Below, in pieces: positions 53,230 to 64,000 of a stretch of 64,000 nucleotides of DNA (positions are counted from its first letter, which is position 1; every line of letters starts with the position of its first letter). The translations under genes and the position numbers were made by a program. Origin of the DNA: Terriglobia bacterium. Lineage in GTDB: Bacteria > Acidobacteriota > Terriglobia > JAJPHL01. The stretch spans positions 1 to 64,000 of the forward strand of contig JAJPHL010000028.1 of NCBI GenBank assembly GCA_021325275.1. The letters are read 5' to 3'. The notes beneath the pieces were generated by a model. It worked only from the letters and a program-made list of their open reading frames with translations. It was not told the origin of the DNA and did no database searches.

Positions 53230-54645
53230 ATGGCTCAGGAGCCGGCAGACTCAACCGCGCTCGTGTTGGTTGTTGAGGACGAAGAAAAAACTCGCAGAAT
53301 GTGCGTGGAGGTTTTGCAGACGGCGGGCTTTCGCGTCCGCGAAGCCGAAGCTGTTCCGCAAGCCATCAGTGTGCTCGAAGAAGGCGGCGTAGATATCGTG
53401 CTCAGCGATGTCTCGATGCCGGGAATCGACGGTATGAAGCTTTTGGAAATGACCAAAGCATACTATCCGGCCACCAATGTCGTGATGATGACCGGTTTCG
53501 CCACCGTCGCCAGCGCCGTGGAAGCGATGCGGATGGGCGCCGCCGATTATGTGACGAAACCGTTCGTTCCCGAGGACCTGACTTGCCGGCTGTCGCGGTT
53601 GGTCGAACGCCGCGGCATGGAAATCGAGAACCGCGCGATGCGCGCGCAACTGGGGAATCTCACCGGCGCGGGCAAAATGATCGGCGTGTCGCCCGCGATG
53701 CGGGAGGTGTTCAAGTTCGTGATGCGCGTGGCGCCGGTGCGCATGCCGGTTTTGATCCTCGGCGAAAGCGGGACCGGCAAGGAGCTGGTGGCGCGCGCGA
53801 TTCACGATAGCAGTCCCGCCAAAGAGAAACCTTTTGTCGCGGTGGATTGCGGAGCGCTGCCGGAAAACTTGATCGAACGCGAATTGTTCGGTCACGTGCG
53901 AGGCGCTTTCACCGATGCACGGCAAGATCAGCCGGGATTGTTGGCCGGCGCGGGCGACGGCACGCTCTTCTTCGATGAAATCGGCGAGTTGCCGATCGCG
54001 TTGCAAGCGAAGTTGCTGCGCGCACTTCAGGAAAAGGAATTTCGGCCGCTCGGCAGCACCTACGTGGTGCCGCTAGGAGCGCGCGTGATCGCCGCCACCA
54101 ACCGCGATCTGAAGGAAGCGATCGCCCAAGGTGGATTCCGCGCCGATCTGTACTATCGCCTGAACGTCGTATCGATCACGCTTCCTCCTTTACGTGAACG
54201 AACGGTGGACATTCCCATGCTGGCGCAGCATTTTCTGAATCGCCTGACGGAGTCGGGACAAGTCGCCGGGGGTATTTCCCGCCAGGCGCTGACCGCGCTA
54301 TCGCAATATCGCTGGCCGGGAAATGTTCGCGAACTGGAGAACGCGATTCAGTCGGCGGCCCTCTTGGCCGGCAGCTCGACGATCGCGGTCGCGGATCTGC
54401 CGATCGAACTGCGTACGTCCCAGGAAAAACTTGAGGCCGCCGCGCCGGCCCCAGCCAAGAGCAAGCTTTCCTACTTGCAGGAGATCGAGCGCCGGGCGAT
54501 TCTCGACGTTCTCTCCGCGGCGCACGGAAATCGCATTGAAGCGGCGCGCCGCTTGGGAATCAGCAAGAGCACCATCTACGCCAAGATCAAGGAATACGGA
54601 ATTGTCGAGCGCAGCAACGTGTCGTTCGAAGCCGAAATGGGCTGA
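53230..54645 (+). CDS. NtrC-family sigma-54 activator with GAFTDA
   Basis: 471 aa. Receiver with VVEDEEKTRRMCVEVL and Asp in IVLSDVSMPGIDG, AAA+ domain with GESGTGKELVARAIH and Walker B LFFDEIGELP, C-terminal Fis-type HTH (NRIEAARRLGISKSTIYAKI). The loop motif reads GAFTDA (HVRGAFTDARQ): Gly5 is Asp. Variants with changed loop residues are known in the family, so function is not excluded. It sits directly before a histidine kinase and may be the activator for the sigma-54 promoters in the flagellar cluster. Confidence 0.93.
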   Translation: MAQEPADSTALVLVVEDEEKTRRMCVEVLQTAGFRVREAEAVPQAISVLEEGGVDIVLSDVSMPGIDGMKLLEMTKAYYPATNVVMMTGFATVASAVEAMRMGAADYVTKPFVPEDLTCRLSRLVERRGMEIENRAMRAQLGNLTGAGKMIGVSPAMREVFKFVMRVAPVRMPVLILGESGTGKELVARAIHDSSPAKEKPFVAVDCGALPENLIERELFGHVRGAFTDARQDQPGLLAGAGDGTLFFDEIGELPIALQAKLLRALQEKEFRPLGSTYVVPLGARVIAATNRDLKEAIAQGGFRADLYYRLNVVSITLPPLRERTVDIPMLAQHFLNRLTESGQVAGGISRQALTALSQYRWPGNVRELENAIQSAALLAGSSTIAVADLPIELRTSQEKLEAAAPAPAKSKLSYLQEIERRAILDVLSAAHGNRIEAARRLGISKSTIYAKIKEYGIVERSNVSFEAEMG

Positions 54646-54648
54646 CGT

Positions 54649-56067
54649 ATGGAAATCCGTTCAGGCCTCCGATGGCTGATTCTTACGGGCTTCGTTGGCC
54701 TGGCGGGTTTTGCCGGCGCGGCTTTTTTCATCCTGTCGCGGATCGAAGTCAATGGACTGATCTATCGCCGCATCTCACTCAGTAAAGACGTCGTCGCGGA
54801 TCTGGTTCCGCCGTCGCAGAATCTCCTGGAGATTGCGCTGCTCTGCAGTTTGATCGACGGCGCCGAAGATGCGGCCGGCCGGCAGCGCCACATCGACCGT
54901 TTCAACGCGGCGCGCGATGAATTCCAGCGCGATCATCGCGATTACATGCAGCGGATGCCGGAAGGTCCGCTGAAGGAACAGATGAAGGGCCGCGCTTACG
55001 CGACGGCACAACTGTACATTGCGATCGCGCAGCGGGACTTTCTTCCGCTGGTTTTGGCCGGACGCCGGGAAGAGGCGCATCGGGTCCTGACGTCGCAGTT
55101 GTTGCCGATTTTCGACGAGCACTCCCACGCCATCGATGAAACCGTGAAGCTCGCCAACAACGAGGCCGCGCAAGGAGAGGCGGAAGCGGCGCGCCTGGTG
55201 GGGATTTACGAGGGCGTCATGGCGGGAGCCGGATTGCTGGTGCTGGCGGTGGGAGGATTTTTCTTTACGATGATTGCTCGCCAGATTTCCCGGCAAGCCG
55301 AAGACCTGGTGGCGCGCGTCGAGGAACGGACCGCGGAATTACGCATCGCCAAAGAACGAGCGGAGTCGGCGGACCACATGAAGTCCGCGTTTCTCGCCAC
55401 CATGTCGCACGAATTGCGAACACCGCTGAATTCCATCATCGGATTCACGGGACTGGCCGTGAAGGAAATGGCGGGACCATTGAATGCCGAGCAAAAGAAG
55501 CAACTCGGCATGGTCCAAAGCAGCGCTCGCCATCTGCTCGCCCTGATCAATGACGTATTAGATATCTCCAAAATCGAGGCTGGACAGTTCGATTTGAAGC
55601 GTGAGTCCTTTGACTTGCGACAGTCTCTGGAGAAGGTTGTTGAATCGGTCCGCCCATTGGCGGAAAAACGGGGATTGAGTCTGTCGACGGAGATTTCGCC
55701 GAATGTGGGGACCATCGTGGGTGACCGACAGCGTGTGGAGCAAGTGTTTTTGAACCTCTTGAGCAATGCAATCAAATTCACCGAGCGCGGAGGAGTGCTG
55801 GTAAGATGCATCGGGGACCGCGACTGCGCGATTGTTTCCGTTCGCGATTCCGGGATCGGCATTGAGCCACGCGATCTAGATCGCCTGTTCCAACCTTTTT
55901 CTCAACTGGACACAGGGCTGGCGCGGAAACGGGAAGGGACCGGGCTGGGTTTGTCGATCTGCAAGAAGTTGACTGAGATGATGGGCGGTTCCATTTCGGT
56001 GGAAAGCCGTCCGGGCGAGGGCAGTACGTTTAGTTGTCGCATTCCTTTGGAGAAAAACACAGCGTGA
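54649..56067 (+). CDS. Membrane histidine kinase, cotranscribed with regulator
   Basis: 472 aa. Two membrane helices (about 8-28 and 188-208) enclose a helical periplasmic sensor domain. A coiled linker is followed by the H-box FLATMSHELRTPLNSIIGFT and HATPase (LLSNAIKFTERG, RDSGIG, GTGLGLSICKKLTEMMGG). It starts three bases after the stop of the sigma-54 activator and is likely its kinase, though the following receiver may compete. The stop overlaps that gene (GTGA). Confidence 0.9.
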   Translation: MEIRSGLRWLILTGFVGLAGFAGAAFFILSRIEVNGLIYRRISLSKDVVADLVPPSQNLLEIALLCSLIDGAEDAAGRQRHIDRFNAARDEFQRDHRDYMQRMPEGPLKEQMKGRAYATAQLYIAIAQRDFLPLVLAGRREEAHRVLTSQLLPIFDEHSHAIDETVKLANNEAAQGEAEAARLVGIYEGVMAGAGLLVLAVGGFFFTMIARQISRQAEDLVARVEERTAELRIAKERAESADHMKSAFLATMSHELRTPLNSIIGFTGLAVKEMAGPLNAEQKKQLGMVQSSARHLLALINDVLDISKIEAGQFDLKRESFDLRQSLEKVVESVRPLAEKRGLSLSTEISPNVGTIVGDRQRVEQVFLNLLSNAIKFTERGGVLVRCIGDRDCAIVSVRDSGIGIEPRDLDRLFQPFSQLDTGLARKREGTGLGLSICKKLTEMMGGSISVESRPGEGSTFSCRIPLEKNTA

Positions 56068-56429
56068 AGCAAACGATTTTGGTGATTGAAGACAACGAGC
56101 AGAACCTTTATCTGATGCGCTTTCTCTTGCAACAACACGGATTCGAAGTGCTGGAAGCAACCGATGGCAAACAGGGCATCGAAATCGCGCGAGACAGCAA
56201 GCCGGACTGCATTCTGCTGGACATCCAGCTTCCCGGCATGGACGGCTACGCAGTCGCGGCGACGATTCGCGACAATCCCGAGTTGAAAATGACACCTATT
56301 GTCGCGGTGACGTCGTACGCGATGATGGGCGATCGCGAACGCGCGCTCGCCGCCGGCGCCACCGACTACATCGAGAAGCCCATCAATCCGGATACGTTTG
56401 TGGATCAAGTGCGGCAACACATGCCATAG
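56064..56429 (+). CDS. Single-domain response regulator
   Basis: 121 aa: ILVIEDNEQNLYLMRFLLQQ, Asp in CILLDIQLPGMDG, Ser/Thr in VAVTSYAMMGDRERALAAGA and Lys in YIEKPINPDTF. This is the DivK-type receiver frequent after histidine kinases. GTG start at 56064 overlaps the kinase stop; the longer open frame belongs to the kinase end. Confidence 0.88.
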   Translation: MKQTILVIEDNEQNLYLMRFLLQQHGFEVLEATDGKQGIEIARDSKPDCILLDIQLPGMDGYAVAATIRDNPELKMTPIVAVTSYAMMGDRERALAAGATDYIEKPINPDTFVDQVRQHMP

Positions 56430-56461
56430 TTTGGGCCGCCTTTTCGCGTGCGGGGTGACAC

Positions 56462-58468
56462 GTGGCCAGAGCGTTGATCGTCGATGATGCGGAAGAAAAC
56501 CTTTACTATCTCGCGGCGCTGCTCAAGAGCAACGGCTACGACGTAGACACGGCCCGCAACGGAAAAGAAGCGCTGGCGCTGGCTCGCGCGAATCCTCCGG
56601 CGCTGATCGTTTCCGATATCCTGATGCCGGAAATGGACGGTTTTTCGCTTTGCCGTCACTGGCGGAGCGACGAATTGTTGGCCGGAGTTCCGTTCGTCTT
56701 TTACACGGCCACCTACACCGACGATCAAGATGCAAAACTGGCTCTGGATCTCGGCGCTGATCTTTTCTTGCTGAAACCGTTGGAGCCCGACGCTCTGCTG
56801 CAATCGATTCAAAAACTAATCGAACAACCGGCCACCGGCGCTCGGCCACAATCGGAACAGCCGGAGATTGTGCTTCAGGAATATAACGGCGCGTTGGTCC
56901 GCAAGCTCGAATCCAAGGTTTCGGAGCTAGAGTCATCCAAACGTCAGTTGCAAAGGACGGCGGACTTCCTGCAGTCCATGATGGACTCGCTGCTTCTGCA
57001 AGTGGTCGCGCTCAGCGCGGAGGGCCAGGTTGTCGCGGCCAATGAACCAGCCAATCTCACCGGCTCGCCCACACCGCAGTGGATGCGGCAATTGCGAATC
57101 GGTTCGGATTTCATCGCCGCCTGCCGCGAGGCGTTAGAAGACGATGAGACGTTCTTCGCGGAAGTAGCCAAACTCCTTCGAGGAGATATTCCCGCTCTCA
57201 CGCGTGAGGTCGTGTCCGGCCGTCATGTCGGCGCCCGCCGGTATTCCATGCGCGGGCGGCCGCTGAAAGAGGGCATCGAGCGCGCGCTTCTAACGATAGC
57301 CGACATTACCGAGGTCCGGCAGGCCGAGGAACAGCAGGCACTCAGCGAGCGACAGTTGCAGCAAGCCTTAAAACTGGAAACGGTGGGCCGATTGGCAGGA
57401 GGCGTGGCTCACGATTTCAATAATCTCCTGACCATTCTGGACGGCTATGGCGGCATTCTTCTCGCGCGGCTCGGCCCGGACGATCCGTCGCGCCCCATGA
57501 TCGAGGAGATGAAGCGAGCCAGCGAAGCGGCCTCCGAACTGACGCGCAAGTTGACAGCTTTCAGTCAGCAAACAATCCTCGATCCGAGAGTCTTGGACCT
57601 GAGCGAGGTCGTCGCCGGTCTGGAGCGTTCGATTCGCGCCCTGCTGGGCGGCAAAGTCCGCCTGAAAACCCAGTTGGGACGCGATGTGGGCCGAGTCCGG
57701 GCCGACCGCGGGACCCTCGAACAAGCGATTATCCACATTGCCGCAAATTCTTGCGACGCCATGCCGCAAGGCGGCGAGCTCTCCATCGTGACGCAGGAAT
57801 CCTCTCGCGGCGAACATCGCTATGCTTCGCTGTCGTTGAGCGATACGGGTCACGGGATGGATGAGAACGTTCGCGCCCGCATCTTCGAGCCTTTCTTCAG
57901 CACCAAGCCGCAGAGTCAAGGAACGGGTTTGGGGATGGCCATGGTCTTTGGCTTTGTGAAGCAAAGCGGAGGAGAGATCGAAGTCGATAGCCAGACCGGT
58001 TGTGGGACAACGATCAGGATCTACCTGCCGGTGGTGGAAAGCGAAGAGGTTGATTCGTCCGCCAAACCGCCGGCGGCGGCCGAGAGCCGGCGCGGCGGCG
58101 GAAAAGAAACCATACTTCTCGTGGAGGATGAAGATAGCGTCCGCAAATTTACGAAGCTGATTCTCGCGGGCAGCGGGTATCAGGTGCTGGAAGCTTCCGA
58201 CGGCGCGGCCGCGATCGCGATGGCGCGCGAGTACGCGGGGGCCATCGATCTGTTGATCACCGATGGATTGATGCCGGGCGCGAGCGGCGCGGAAGTCGCG
58301 GCAACTTTGCAGCCGCTGTTTCCCCGCATGGGCGTTCTGTTTCTCTCCGGTTTCACCGACGATCCGGCGATCCGCGAAGGCGTGCTGAAAGCGCGCGCGG
58401 CGTTTCTGCAAAAGCCGTTTTCGCCCGAAAATTTGCTGCGTAAAGTACGCGAGACTTTTAAGACCTGA
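56462..58468 (+). CDS. REC-PAS-kinase-REC hybrid histidine kinase
   Basis: 668 aa, soluble. An N-terminal receiver (Asp in LIVSDILMPEMDG), a coiled linker and PAS-like domain (about 165-290), kinase with [20 protein letters not shown], HATPase (HIAANSCDAMP, DTGHGMDE, GLGMAMVFGF) and a C-terminal receiver (about 545-660) with LLITDGLMPGASG. A GTG start follows a GGGGTG-like site. It ends six bases before the convergent kinase gene. Confidence 0.9.
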   Translation: MARALIVDDAEENLYYLAALLKSNGYDVDTARNGKEALALARANPPALIVSDILMPEMDGFSLCRHWRSDELLAGVPFVFYTATYTDDQDAKLALDLGADLFLLKPLEPDALLQSIQKLIEQPATGARPQSEQPEIVLQEYNGALVRKLESKVSELESSKRQLQRTADFLQSMMDSLLLQVVALSAEGQVVAANEPANLTGSPTPQWMRQLRIGSDFIAACREALEDDETFFAEVAKLLRGDIPALTREVVSGRHVGARRYSMRGRPLKEGIERALLTIADITEVRQAEEQQALSERQLQQALKLETVGRLAGGVAHDFNNLLTILDGYGGILLARLGPDDPSRPMIEEMKRASEAASELTRKLTAFSQQTILDPRVLDLSEVVAGLERSIRALLGGKVRLKTQLGRDVGRVRADRGTLEQAIIHIAANSCDAMPQGGELSIVTQESSRGEHRYASLSLSDTGHGMDENVRARIFEPFFSTKPQSQGTGLGMAMVFGFVKQSGGEIEVDSQTGCGTTIRIYLPVVESEEVDSSAKPPAAAESRRGGGKETILLVEDEDSVRKFTKLILAGSGYQVLEASDGAAAIAMAREYAGAIDLLITDGLMPGASGAEVAATLQPLFPRMGVLFLSGFTDDPAIREGVLKARAAFLQKPFSPENLLRKVRETFKT

Positions 58469-58474
58469 AGTGTA

Positions 58475-60568
58475 CTAGCTCGCGACGCTCAAGGCTTCGC
58501 CGTCGAGAACTTTGCGAACGGTCGCGGTGAGAGTTTCCGGATCGTAGGGCTTGGCGAGCACGTGGATTCCGGCCGGCAAGTTTTTCGAGGCCAAGAGATC
58601 GTAGGAATATCCTGAAACGTAAATCGCTTTGACGCCCGGCTGAACTTCGAGAACACGCTCCACCAATTCGCGTCCGTTCATCCGCGGCATGACCACGTCG
58701 GTGAGCACCAAGTCAATCCGTTCGTTGCCCAATTGCACCAACTTGAGCGCTTCTTCGCCGTCGGCCGCGGTCAGCACGCGGTAGCCGCTGGCGCGTAGAA
58801 TCGCGGTTGTGAGACGCCGCACCGCTTCTTGATCTTCGGCGACCAGCAACGTTTCTTTCCCCGGCAACTGCCGGGCGGGCGCTTTCTTCGCGGCCACCGG
58901 CACTTCGCTCGCGGCCCGCGGCAGGCAGGCCGTAAATCTACTTCCCTGCCCCAGTTGACTTTCCACCTTGATGAAGCCTTTGCTTTGTTGCACGATGCCG
59001 TAGATCGTCGCCAAACCGAGACCCGTTCCGCGTCCGACTTCCTTCGTCGTAAAGAACGGCTCAAAAATCCTTCGCTGTACTTCTTCCGTCATTCCAGTGC
59101 CGGTGTCCGACACCGCGATCGCCGCGTATTCACCGGGGACCGCTTCGCCGGAATCTTGCTCGCCGCCTTCGAGTCGCAGCGTCGCCGTGGAGATTGTCAG
59201 CTTGCCGCCGCTGGGCATGGCATCCCGCGCATTGACCGCGAGATTCACCAGCACTTGATGCATTTGCACGGGATCGGCCAACACCACCACCGGACGACGC
59301 TCGTGTTCCACCAGAACTTCGATGTCCTCGCCCAGCAATCGCCGCAACATAATGAGCGACGAATCGACAAGCTCCGCCAGATCGACCGGCTGCGGGCGAG
59401 GGTCCTGCTTGCGGCTGAAGGTGAGAAGTTGTTGCGTGAGCCCGGCGGCATTGCGTGCCGCGTTGTGGATTTCGCGGATCGCTTCGAGCGCGCGGTCTTT
59501 AGGATCCATTCTCTCCAGCAACAATCCGCTGTAGCCGTTGATCACGGTTAACAGGTTGTTGAAATCGTGCGCCACACCGCCGGCCAATCGTCCGACGCTT
59601 TCCATCTTCTGCATTTGACGGATGCGCGCTTCGGTCCGGCGACGCTCGGTAATATCCCGGCAAATGATCTGAACCACGCCCGAGGGCATGGTGTTCCAAT
59701 GCAGTTCCACGCCGATTCGCGAGTCGTTCGGGCGCAACACCTCGGTTTCGGCCGTATCGCCGTTGGTGTTGTCGTCCGCCAGGACAAATTGGTTCCCACA
59801 ACTAAAAACTTCCGCGATGTTCACCGAAAGCAGTTCTTGTTTTGATCGGCCGGTGAGCGTACAAGCTCGTTGATTGACGTCCAGAATCACGCCGCCGCGG
59901 CCGGTAATGAAAATCGCGTCGACCGCCAGATCGACCAAGGTACGGAATCGCTCTTCCGATTCCCGCAATTCCTTCACGGCTTGATCGAGTTGTTCAACGG
60001 TGTGACGCGTGCGAACTAAACTCGCGCGCAAGTTCCGTCCCAACAAACCGACTCCCGCCGCCACGACAGCGAGAATGCAATCGATTTGGATGACGGTCCG
60101 ATAAGTTGTGGCGCTGCGCGTCATCACCTGGCCGTGCGCAACCGCCGTCATTTCCCGCAGGCCGATTCCGGTGACGATGATCACCGTGGTCACCGCTAAG
60201 CCCAAATACCAGGCGGGATCGAGCAGCAACGCCGCGACAACAAGCACGCCGGGAAAGATTAAAATCGCGATACTTCGAACACCATCGGAAGCGGAAATGG
60301 CGAGGGCTGACGAAAAATACAACATGGTGGCAATGCTGATCCGAACGGCAAGTTTCCTGTGGCCTCGCAAGCTGTAAACGAGAGCGATGACGATTCCGGC
60401 GAATGCGATTCCGATCCGCCAGCGATCCGCGCTTTGCCTACTGGTGAGAAAACCAATTCCCAAGCCCATGAGAATCAACGCCAGAAGATGCTGAAGCGTG
60501 CGAGCCAGTGAGATTGCCTCACGGACAGTGCCGGGAATTACGCGCGATGAGCCCCTACTGCTAAACAT
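58475..60568 (-). CDS. Six-helix membrane hybrid histidine kinase
   Basis: 697 aa. About six hydrophobic segments in residues 20-190 with no recognisable sensor domain, then a PAS (about 210-330), kinase with [20 protein letters not shown], HATPase ([31 protein letters not shown]) and a receiver (about 570-690) with [20 protein letters not shown] 60568. It ends tail to tail with the plus-strand hybrid kinase at 58468. Confidence 0.9.
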   Translation of the reverse strand: MFSSRGSSRVIPGTVREAISLARTLQHLLALILMGLGIGFLTSRQSADRWRIGIAFAGIVIALVYSLRGHRKLAVRISIATMLYFSSALAISASDGVRSIAILIFPGVLVVAALLLDPAWYLGLAVTTVIIVTGIGLREMTAVAHGQVMTRSATTYRTVIQIDCILAVVAAGVGLLGRNLRASLVRTRHTVEQLDQAVKELRESEERFRTLVDLAVDAIFITGRGGVILDVNQRACTLTGRSKQELLSVNIAEVFSCGNQFVLADDNTNGDTAETEVLRPNDSRIGVELHWNTMPSGVVQIICRDITERRRTEARIRQMQKMESVGRLAGGVAHDFNNLLTVINGYSGLLLERMDPKDRALEAIREIHNAARNAAGLTQQLLTFSRKQDPRPQPVDLAELVDSSLIMLRRLLGEDIEVLVEHERRPVVVLADPVQMHQVLVNLAVNARDAMPSGGKLTISTATLRLEGGEQDSGEAVPGEYAAIAVSDTGTGMTEEVQRRIFEPFFTTKEVGRGTGLGLATIYGIVQQSKGFIKVESQLGQGSRFTACLPRAASEVPVAAKKAPARQLPGKETLLVAEDQEAVRRLTTAILRASGYRVLTAADGEEALKLVQLGNERIDLVLTDVVMPRMNGRELVERVLEVQPGVKAIYVSGYSYDLLASKNLPAGIHVLAKPYDPETLTATVRKVLDGEALSVAS

Positions 60569-60687
60569 CAGTCCCTACCAAAGAGTTATGACACTGTATC
60601 ACGCCGAATTCAGCGGGTTTGTAAAGATGATTGAACTTCGCGGTCTGCATAAGTGACTCTCGTCAAACGCCCAGGGTGAATCGAAGA

Positions 60688-63600
60688 TTAATCCAAGACC
60701 TCGCGAACCTTGCGGGCTAAGTCCTCCGCACTGAATGGCTTTTGCAGGAAGCGCACGTTCTCCTCGAGGATTCCATGTTGCACGATGACATCGTCGGTAT
60801 ATCCCGACATGTACAAGACCCGGATGCCCCGCCGTTTCTGCGTAAGCTGCGCGACCAATTCCCTGCCGCTGGCGCCCGGCATCACGACATCCGTCAGGAC
60901 CAAATGAATCGGCTCGTGATGTTGCTCGCAAACTTCCAGCGCTTGCGCCGGACCCGATGCTTGAATCACGCGGTATCCGCAGTTTCTCAACGCGAGCGCC
61001 GTAAAATTGCGAACGTCGTCCTGATCCTCGGTCACCAGAATCGTTTCAGTTCCCACCAGCGAAACGCGCGCGGGCGGTTTTTCGACCGCCGGCGTGGCGT
61101 GGTCCAACAGCGGCAAGTAGATTTTGAACGTCGTGCCATGATCCAGCTCGCTGTAGACGTAAATATGTCCGCCGCTTTGACTCACAATGCCTTGCACCAT
61201 CGCCAATCCCAGTCCCGTGCCTTTGCCGGCTCCCTTGGTGGTAAAGAATGGCTCGAAGATCTGGCGTTGTGTCGCCGCGTCCATTCCGATTCCCGTGTCG
61301 GTGACCGCGAACATCGCATATCGTCCGGCTTGCGCGCCGGAATGCGCCGCGGCGTAAACTTCGTCGTGCTCCACGACGCTGGTCTCCAGCAGAAGGCGTC
61401 CGCCGTTGGGCATGGCGTCGCGAGCGTTCACCGTGAGATTCATGATCACCTGCTCCAACTGATGGCGATCCGCGTGGACCATCGGGTTCTCCGCGTTCAG
61501 CGCCAAGCCGACGGCGATGTCCTCGCCCACCAAGCGGCGCACCAGCGACTGCATATTCGCCAACACGTGGTTCACATTGAGGGTCTGCGGCTGCAGGATT
61601 TGCTTGCGGCTGAAAGCCAGCAATTGCTGGGTCAATGCGGCGGCGCGCTCGCCCGCCTTCACGATCTCTTCCAGATCGCCGCGGGTGGGATTGTCCTTCG
61701 CCATCGGACCCAAAAGCAATTTGCTATAGCCGTTGATGACGGTGAGTAAATTGTTGAAGTCGTGCGCGACGCCGCCGGCGAGGCGGCCGATCGATTCCAT
61801 CTTCTGCGCTTGCGCCAGCTGGGCTTGCAGTTCCTTCTCGCGCTCCTGAGTCCGCACGCGCTCGGTGACGTCAACCAGACTGGTCAACAAATAGCGCATG
61901 CCGCCTTGCTCGAACGAGCTGACGCTCAACTCCGCAAAAAACTTGGCGCCGTTAAGCCGCTGGACGGTCGTGAGAAAGCCGTCGATCCGGCCGTGCGCGC
62001 GCACCGTCTGAAGCATTCCCGCGCGAACTTCCGCGTCGATCAGTCCGATCTCGACAGAAGTCCGTCCCACGACTTGCTCGGCCGACGAGGCGTCGATCAT
62101 CTGCAAAAGCGTGTCGTTCACTTCGTCGATTCGCCCGGTTTCCAGTTCGCTGACCAGCATCGCCACAGGGCTGGCGTGAAAAATTGTGCTCAAACGCTGC
62201 TGGGAAACGCGCAGCGCTGCTTCGGCGCGGTCGCGCTCGGTGATGTCCAACACGGAAACCACGGCGTGGCGGCGGTCGTCGATGAGAATGGTTTCGAGCG
62301 AAAGCAACCCCGTGCCGATCTCTCCATTCTTCCGGGCAAAGCGATGCAAAACGTGAGCAACCCGGCCCTGCGTTTGGACGCGTTTCGCCACTTCCTCGCG
62401 CGCGGCCGCGTCGACCGGTAGTCCGACCTCCCCAGGCGTCTTGCCCAATACTTCCCGGCGCGTGTAGCCGGTCACGCGCTCGAATGCGGCGTTGACATCG
62501 ACGAAGCGATTATCGTTTTCGAGATCCTGCAGGCTCATCGCGGTGGGGCTGGAGCGAAACACGTTGGAGAAGACTTCCCGCGACGATCGCAAGGCATCCT
62601 CCGCGCGATTTCGCGCGGTCACGTCCAGCGTGTTGGTCACCATGCACGCCTTGCCGTCGATGTCGATCGGCTGCGCCGAAATCACCGCGTCGCGAATTTC
62701 TCCGTCTTTGCGGCGAAAGGAAAACTCCAGGTTTTCGGCGCGTCCTTCTTGGCGGACCAGTTCCACCAAGCGCGCACGGTCTCGCGGATCGATCCAGAAA
62801 CCTTGCTCCGCATAGGTCCGCCCGATCAGTTCGTCGCGGCGATATCCGGTGACCCGTTCGCCAGCTTCGTTGACGTCGATCACCCGCCCGGTTTCCAATT
62901 CCGCCAGCGCAATCCCCGCGGGACTCGATCGAAAGAGCGCGGCAAATTTCTCCTCCGACTTCCGCAGCGTAGCTTCCGCTTGTTTACGCGCGGTGATATC
63001 GACCAGCGAGAACAACACGGTGGACCAGGATTGATCGCACCCGGGAGCGGGCGTCGTTTCCATGTCGCCCACGAGCGGCTTGCCTTGCAAGGTTCGAAGC
63101 GGAATCTCGTGCCGCGCCAGCGGCTTCCCGGCATAAAGCGCCAGCAATCCTTGGCACAGGACCGGAAGAGATTCCGAGGTGAGCATGCTCCTCCAGTTCT
63201 CCAGCAGATCCGCTTTGTCCCGGGCCTCGGCCAGTTTCAGTGCGTCGCGGTTGAAGTCCAACATCGTCGCGCGATTCAAACACGCCGCGAGGTCGTGGGG
63301 ATGACTGAGGAGATATTGGCGCAAGTCGCCTACGCCGGACTTGGCCAGCTCATCCAGGCAGAGGCGAACACCCGAAAAATCCGCTTGCCATAACGGCACG
63401 GGAGCGCTTTCAAAGAGGAGACGGAACCGGTTCTCGCTGTCGAGCAGTTTTTGCTCAGCCAATTTGCGGGCGCTGATATCGCGCACGGTGCTGATGATGC
63501 CCATGATCTCCCCGGACTCGTTCAGCAGCGGACCGCTCACGTGGGAGGTCCATCCGGCGCCTAATGGCGTTGAGAATGGAAACTCGGTCGTCTCTACTTT

Positions 63601-64000
63601 CTTACCGGCGAGAATGCGCTCCAGTTTTTCGATGACTCCGACCTCTTCCAGGAACGGAAACACCTCCGCCGGATGGCGCCCCAATACTTGTTCCGCGGGA
63701 ACTCCGCTGAGTTCCTCCATGAACTTGTTCCAAACCAGATAACGCATGTCGCGGCCGCAAACCGCCACACCCTCGCAAGCGCTCTCGATAATCTGGCGGC
63801 TGAATTGGTAGGCCGTCCGTAGTCTCCGCTCGATCTCGCGAAGATCTTCCTCGTTCTGTTTTCGGGCGCTGATGTCCTCGACGAATCCTTCGTGCCAGAG
63901 ATTCTCTCCATCCGGCCCGCGGGCGATGCGCGCGCTCATCGAGACCCAAATCGGCATCCCCTCCTTGCGTTTTAGCCGGCACTCGAAGCCCCGCACCGCG
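60688..64000 (-). CDS. Multi-PAS hybrid histidine kinase (5' end outside window)
   Basis: At least 1104 codons, cut by the window edge. At least five PAS/PAC-like segments, each ending in ...DITxR or DISARK, then a kinase with [20 protein letters not shown], HATPase ([31 protein letters not shown]) and a C-terminal receiver with [20 protein letters not shown]. No membrane helix is seen in this part. The H-box and receiver are close to those of the kinases at 47200, 56462 and 58475, so they are paralogues. Confidence 0.92.
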   Translation of the reverse strand, partial: AVRGFECRLKRKEGMPIWVSMSARIARGPDGENLWHEGFVEDISARKQNEEDLREIERRLRTAYQFSRQIIESACEGVAVCGRDMRYLVWNKFMEELSGVPAEQVLGRHPAEVFPFLEEVGVIEKLERILAGKKVETTEFPFSTPLGAGWTSHVSGPLLNESGEIMGIISTVRDISARKLAEQKLLDSENRFRLLFESAPVPLWQADFSGVRLCLDELAKSGVGDLRQYLLSHPHDLAACLNRATMLDFNRDALKLAEARDKADLLENWRSMLTSESLPVLCQGLLALYAGKPLARHEIPLRTLQGKPLVGDMETTPAPGCDQSWSTVLFSLVDITARKQAEATLRKSEEKFAALFRSSPAGIALAELETGRVIDVNEAGERVTGYRRDELIGRTYAEQGFWIDPRDRARLVELVRQEGRAENLEFSFRRKDGEIRDAVISAQPIDIDGKACMVTNTLDVTARNRAEDALRSSREVFSNVFRSSPTAMSLQDLENDNRFVDVNAAFERVTGYTRREVLGKTPGEVGLPVDAAAREEVAKRVQTQGRVAHVLHRFARKNGEIGTGLLSLETILIDDRRHAVVSVLDITERDRAEAALRVSQQRLSTIFHASPVAMLVSELETGRIDEVNDTLLQMIDASSAEQVVGRTSVEIGLIDAEVRAGMLQTVRAHGRIDGFLTTVQRLNGAKFFAELSVSSFEQGGMRYLLTSLVDVTERVRTQEREKELQAQLAQAQKMESIGRLAGGVAHDFNNLLTVINGYSKLLLGPMAKDNPTRGDLEEIVKAGERAAALTQQLLAFSRKQILQPQTLNVNHVLANMQSLVRRLVGEDIAVGLALNAENPMVHADRHQLEQVIMNLTVNARDAMPNGGRLLLETSVVEHDEVYAAAHSGAQAGRYAMFAVTDTGIGMDAATQRQIFEPFFTTKGAGKGTGLGLAMVQGIVSQSGGHIYVYSELDHGTTFKIYLPLLDHATPAVEKPPARVSLVGTETILVTEDQDDVRNFTALALRNCGYRVIQASGPAQALEVCEQHHEPIHLVLTDVVMPGASGRELVAQLTQKRRGIRVLYMSGYTDDVIVQHGILEENVRFLQKPFSAEDLARKVREVLD

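Overview
The window looks like chromosomal DNA of a motile, Gram-negative-type member of the Acidobacteriota. This is an inference from protein style and not from a marker gene: a high-GC genome, C-terminal-receiver hybrid kinases with an HDFNNLL H-box, a choice-of-anchor-A / putative-Ig / DUF11 secreted protein, an LKEY-IG-VF domain regulator, and intergenic heptamer and ATCTGCG-type repeats. No rRNA is present. One tRNA (Gly, GCC) is present.

Layout. (1) 1-21632, plus strand: a nearly continuous flagellar cluster: a histidine kinase and a FlrC-like AAA+ regulator, flgBC, fliEFGHIJK, flgDE, fliL, fliN, fliOPQR, flhBA, fliA, fliM, a second FliN/FliY-type gene, and a zinc-finger plus MshEN-like gene. 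Three sigma-54-type promoters (78-93, 8639-8654, 11970-11985) lie 14-17 bases before start codons, which predicts leaderless or almost leaderless mRNAs. (2) 21741-29135: mostly minus-strand housekeeping genes (a TauD-type dioxygenase, CDP-alcohol transferase, greA, deoxynucleoside kinase, folK, ruvB, ruvA), with dnaB on the plus strand and a PIN-type toxin/antitoxin pair. (3) 29209-31230: an M50-type membrane protease, tRNA-Gly, an 824-bp cassette bounded by a 45-bp direct repeat of the tRNA 3' part and carrying a small protein plus a nucleotidyltransferase, and a tiny basic protein. (4) 31285-38741, minus strand: a 1493-aa secreted multidomain protein, an ISL3-like transposase remnant, a PilX-like pilus protein and a YdjC-like protein that has lost metal ligands. 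(5) 38812-51253, minus strand: a chemotaxis cluster (cheB, cheX, cheY, cheD, cheR, cheA, MCP, cheW, an outer-membrane-type protein, a hybrid kinase, a second cheX and cheY, an HDOD protein). (6) 51316-64000: a dense signalling block with an OmpR-type regulator, an LKEY-domain protein with a receiver partner, a sigma-54 activator with GAFTDA in place of GAFTGA, and several hybrid kinases. The last kinase runs off the window.

How it fits together: the flagellar basal body, hook, export gate and switch are encoded on the left, and a complete adaptation-type chemotaxis pathway with two CheX-type phosphatases on the right would control the switch. Flagellin, rod/ring genes flgFGHI, motAB, flhF, flhG and rpoN are not in the window. 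The most interesting points are the FlrC-like regulator that lacks both its receiver and the GAFTGA loop beside sigma-54 promoters, the MshEN-type (candidate c-di-GMP) protein overlapping the switch gene, the tRNA-bounded 824-bp cassette without an integrase, and a secreted protein in which two domains are each inserted into another domain between a pair of cysteines.
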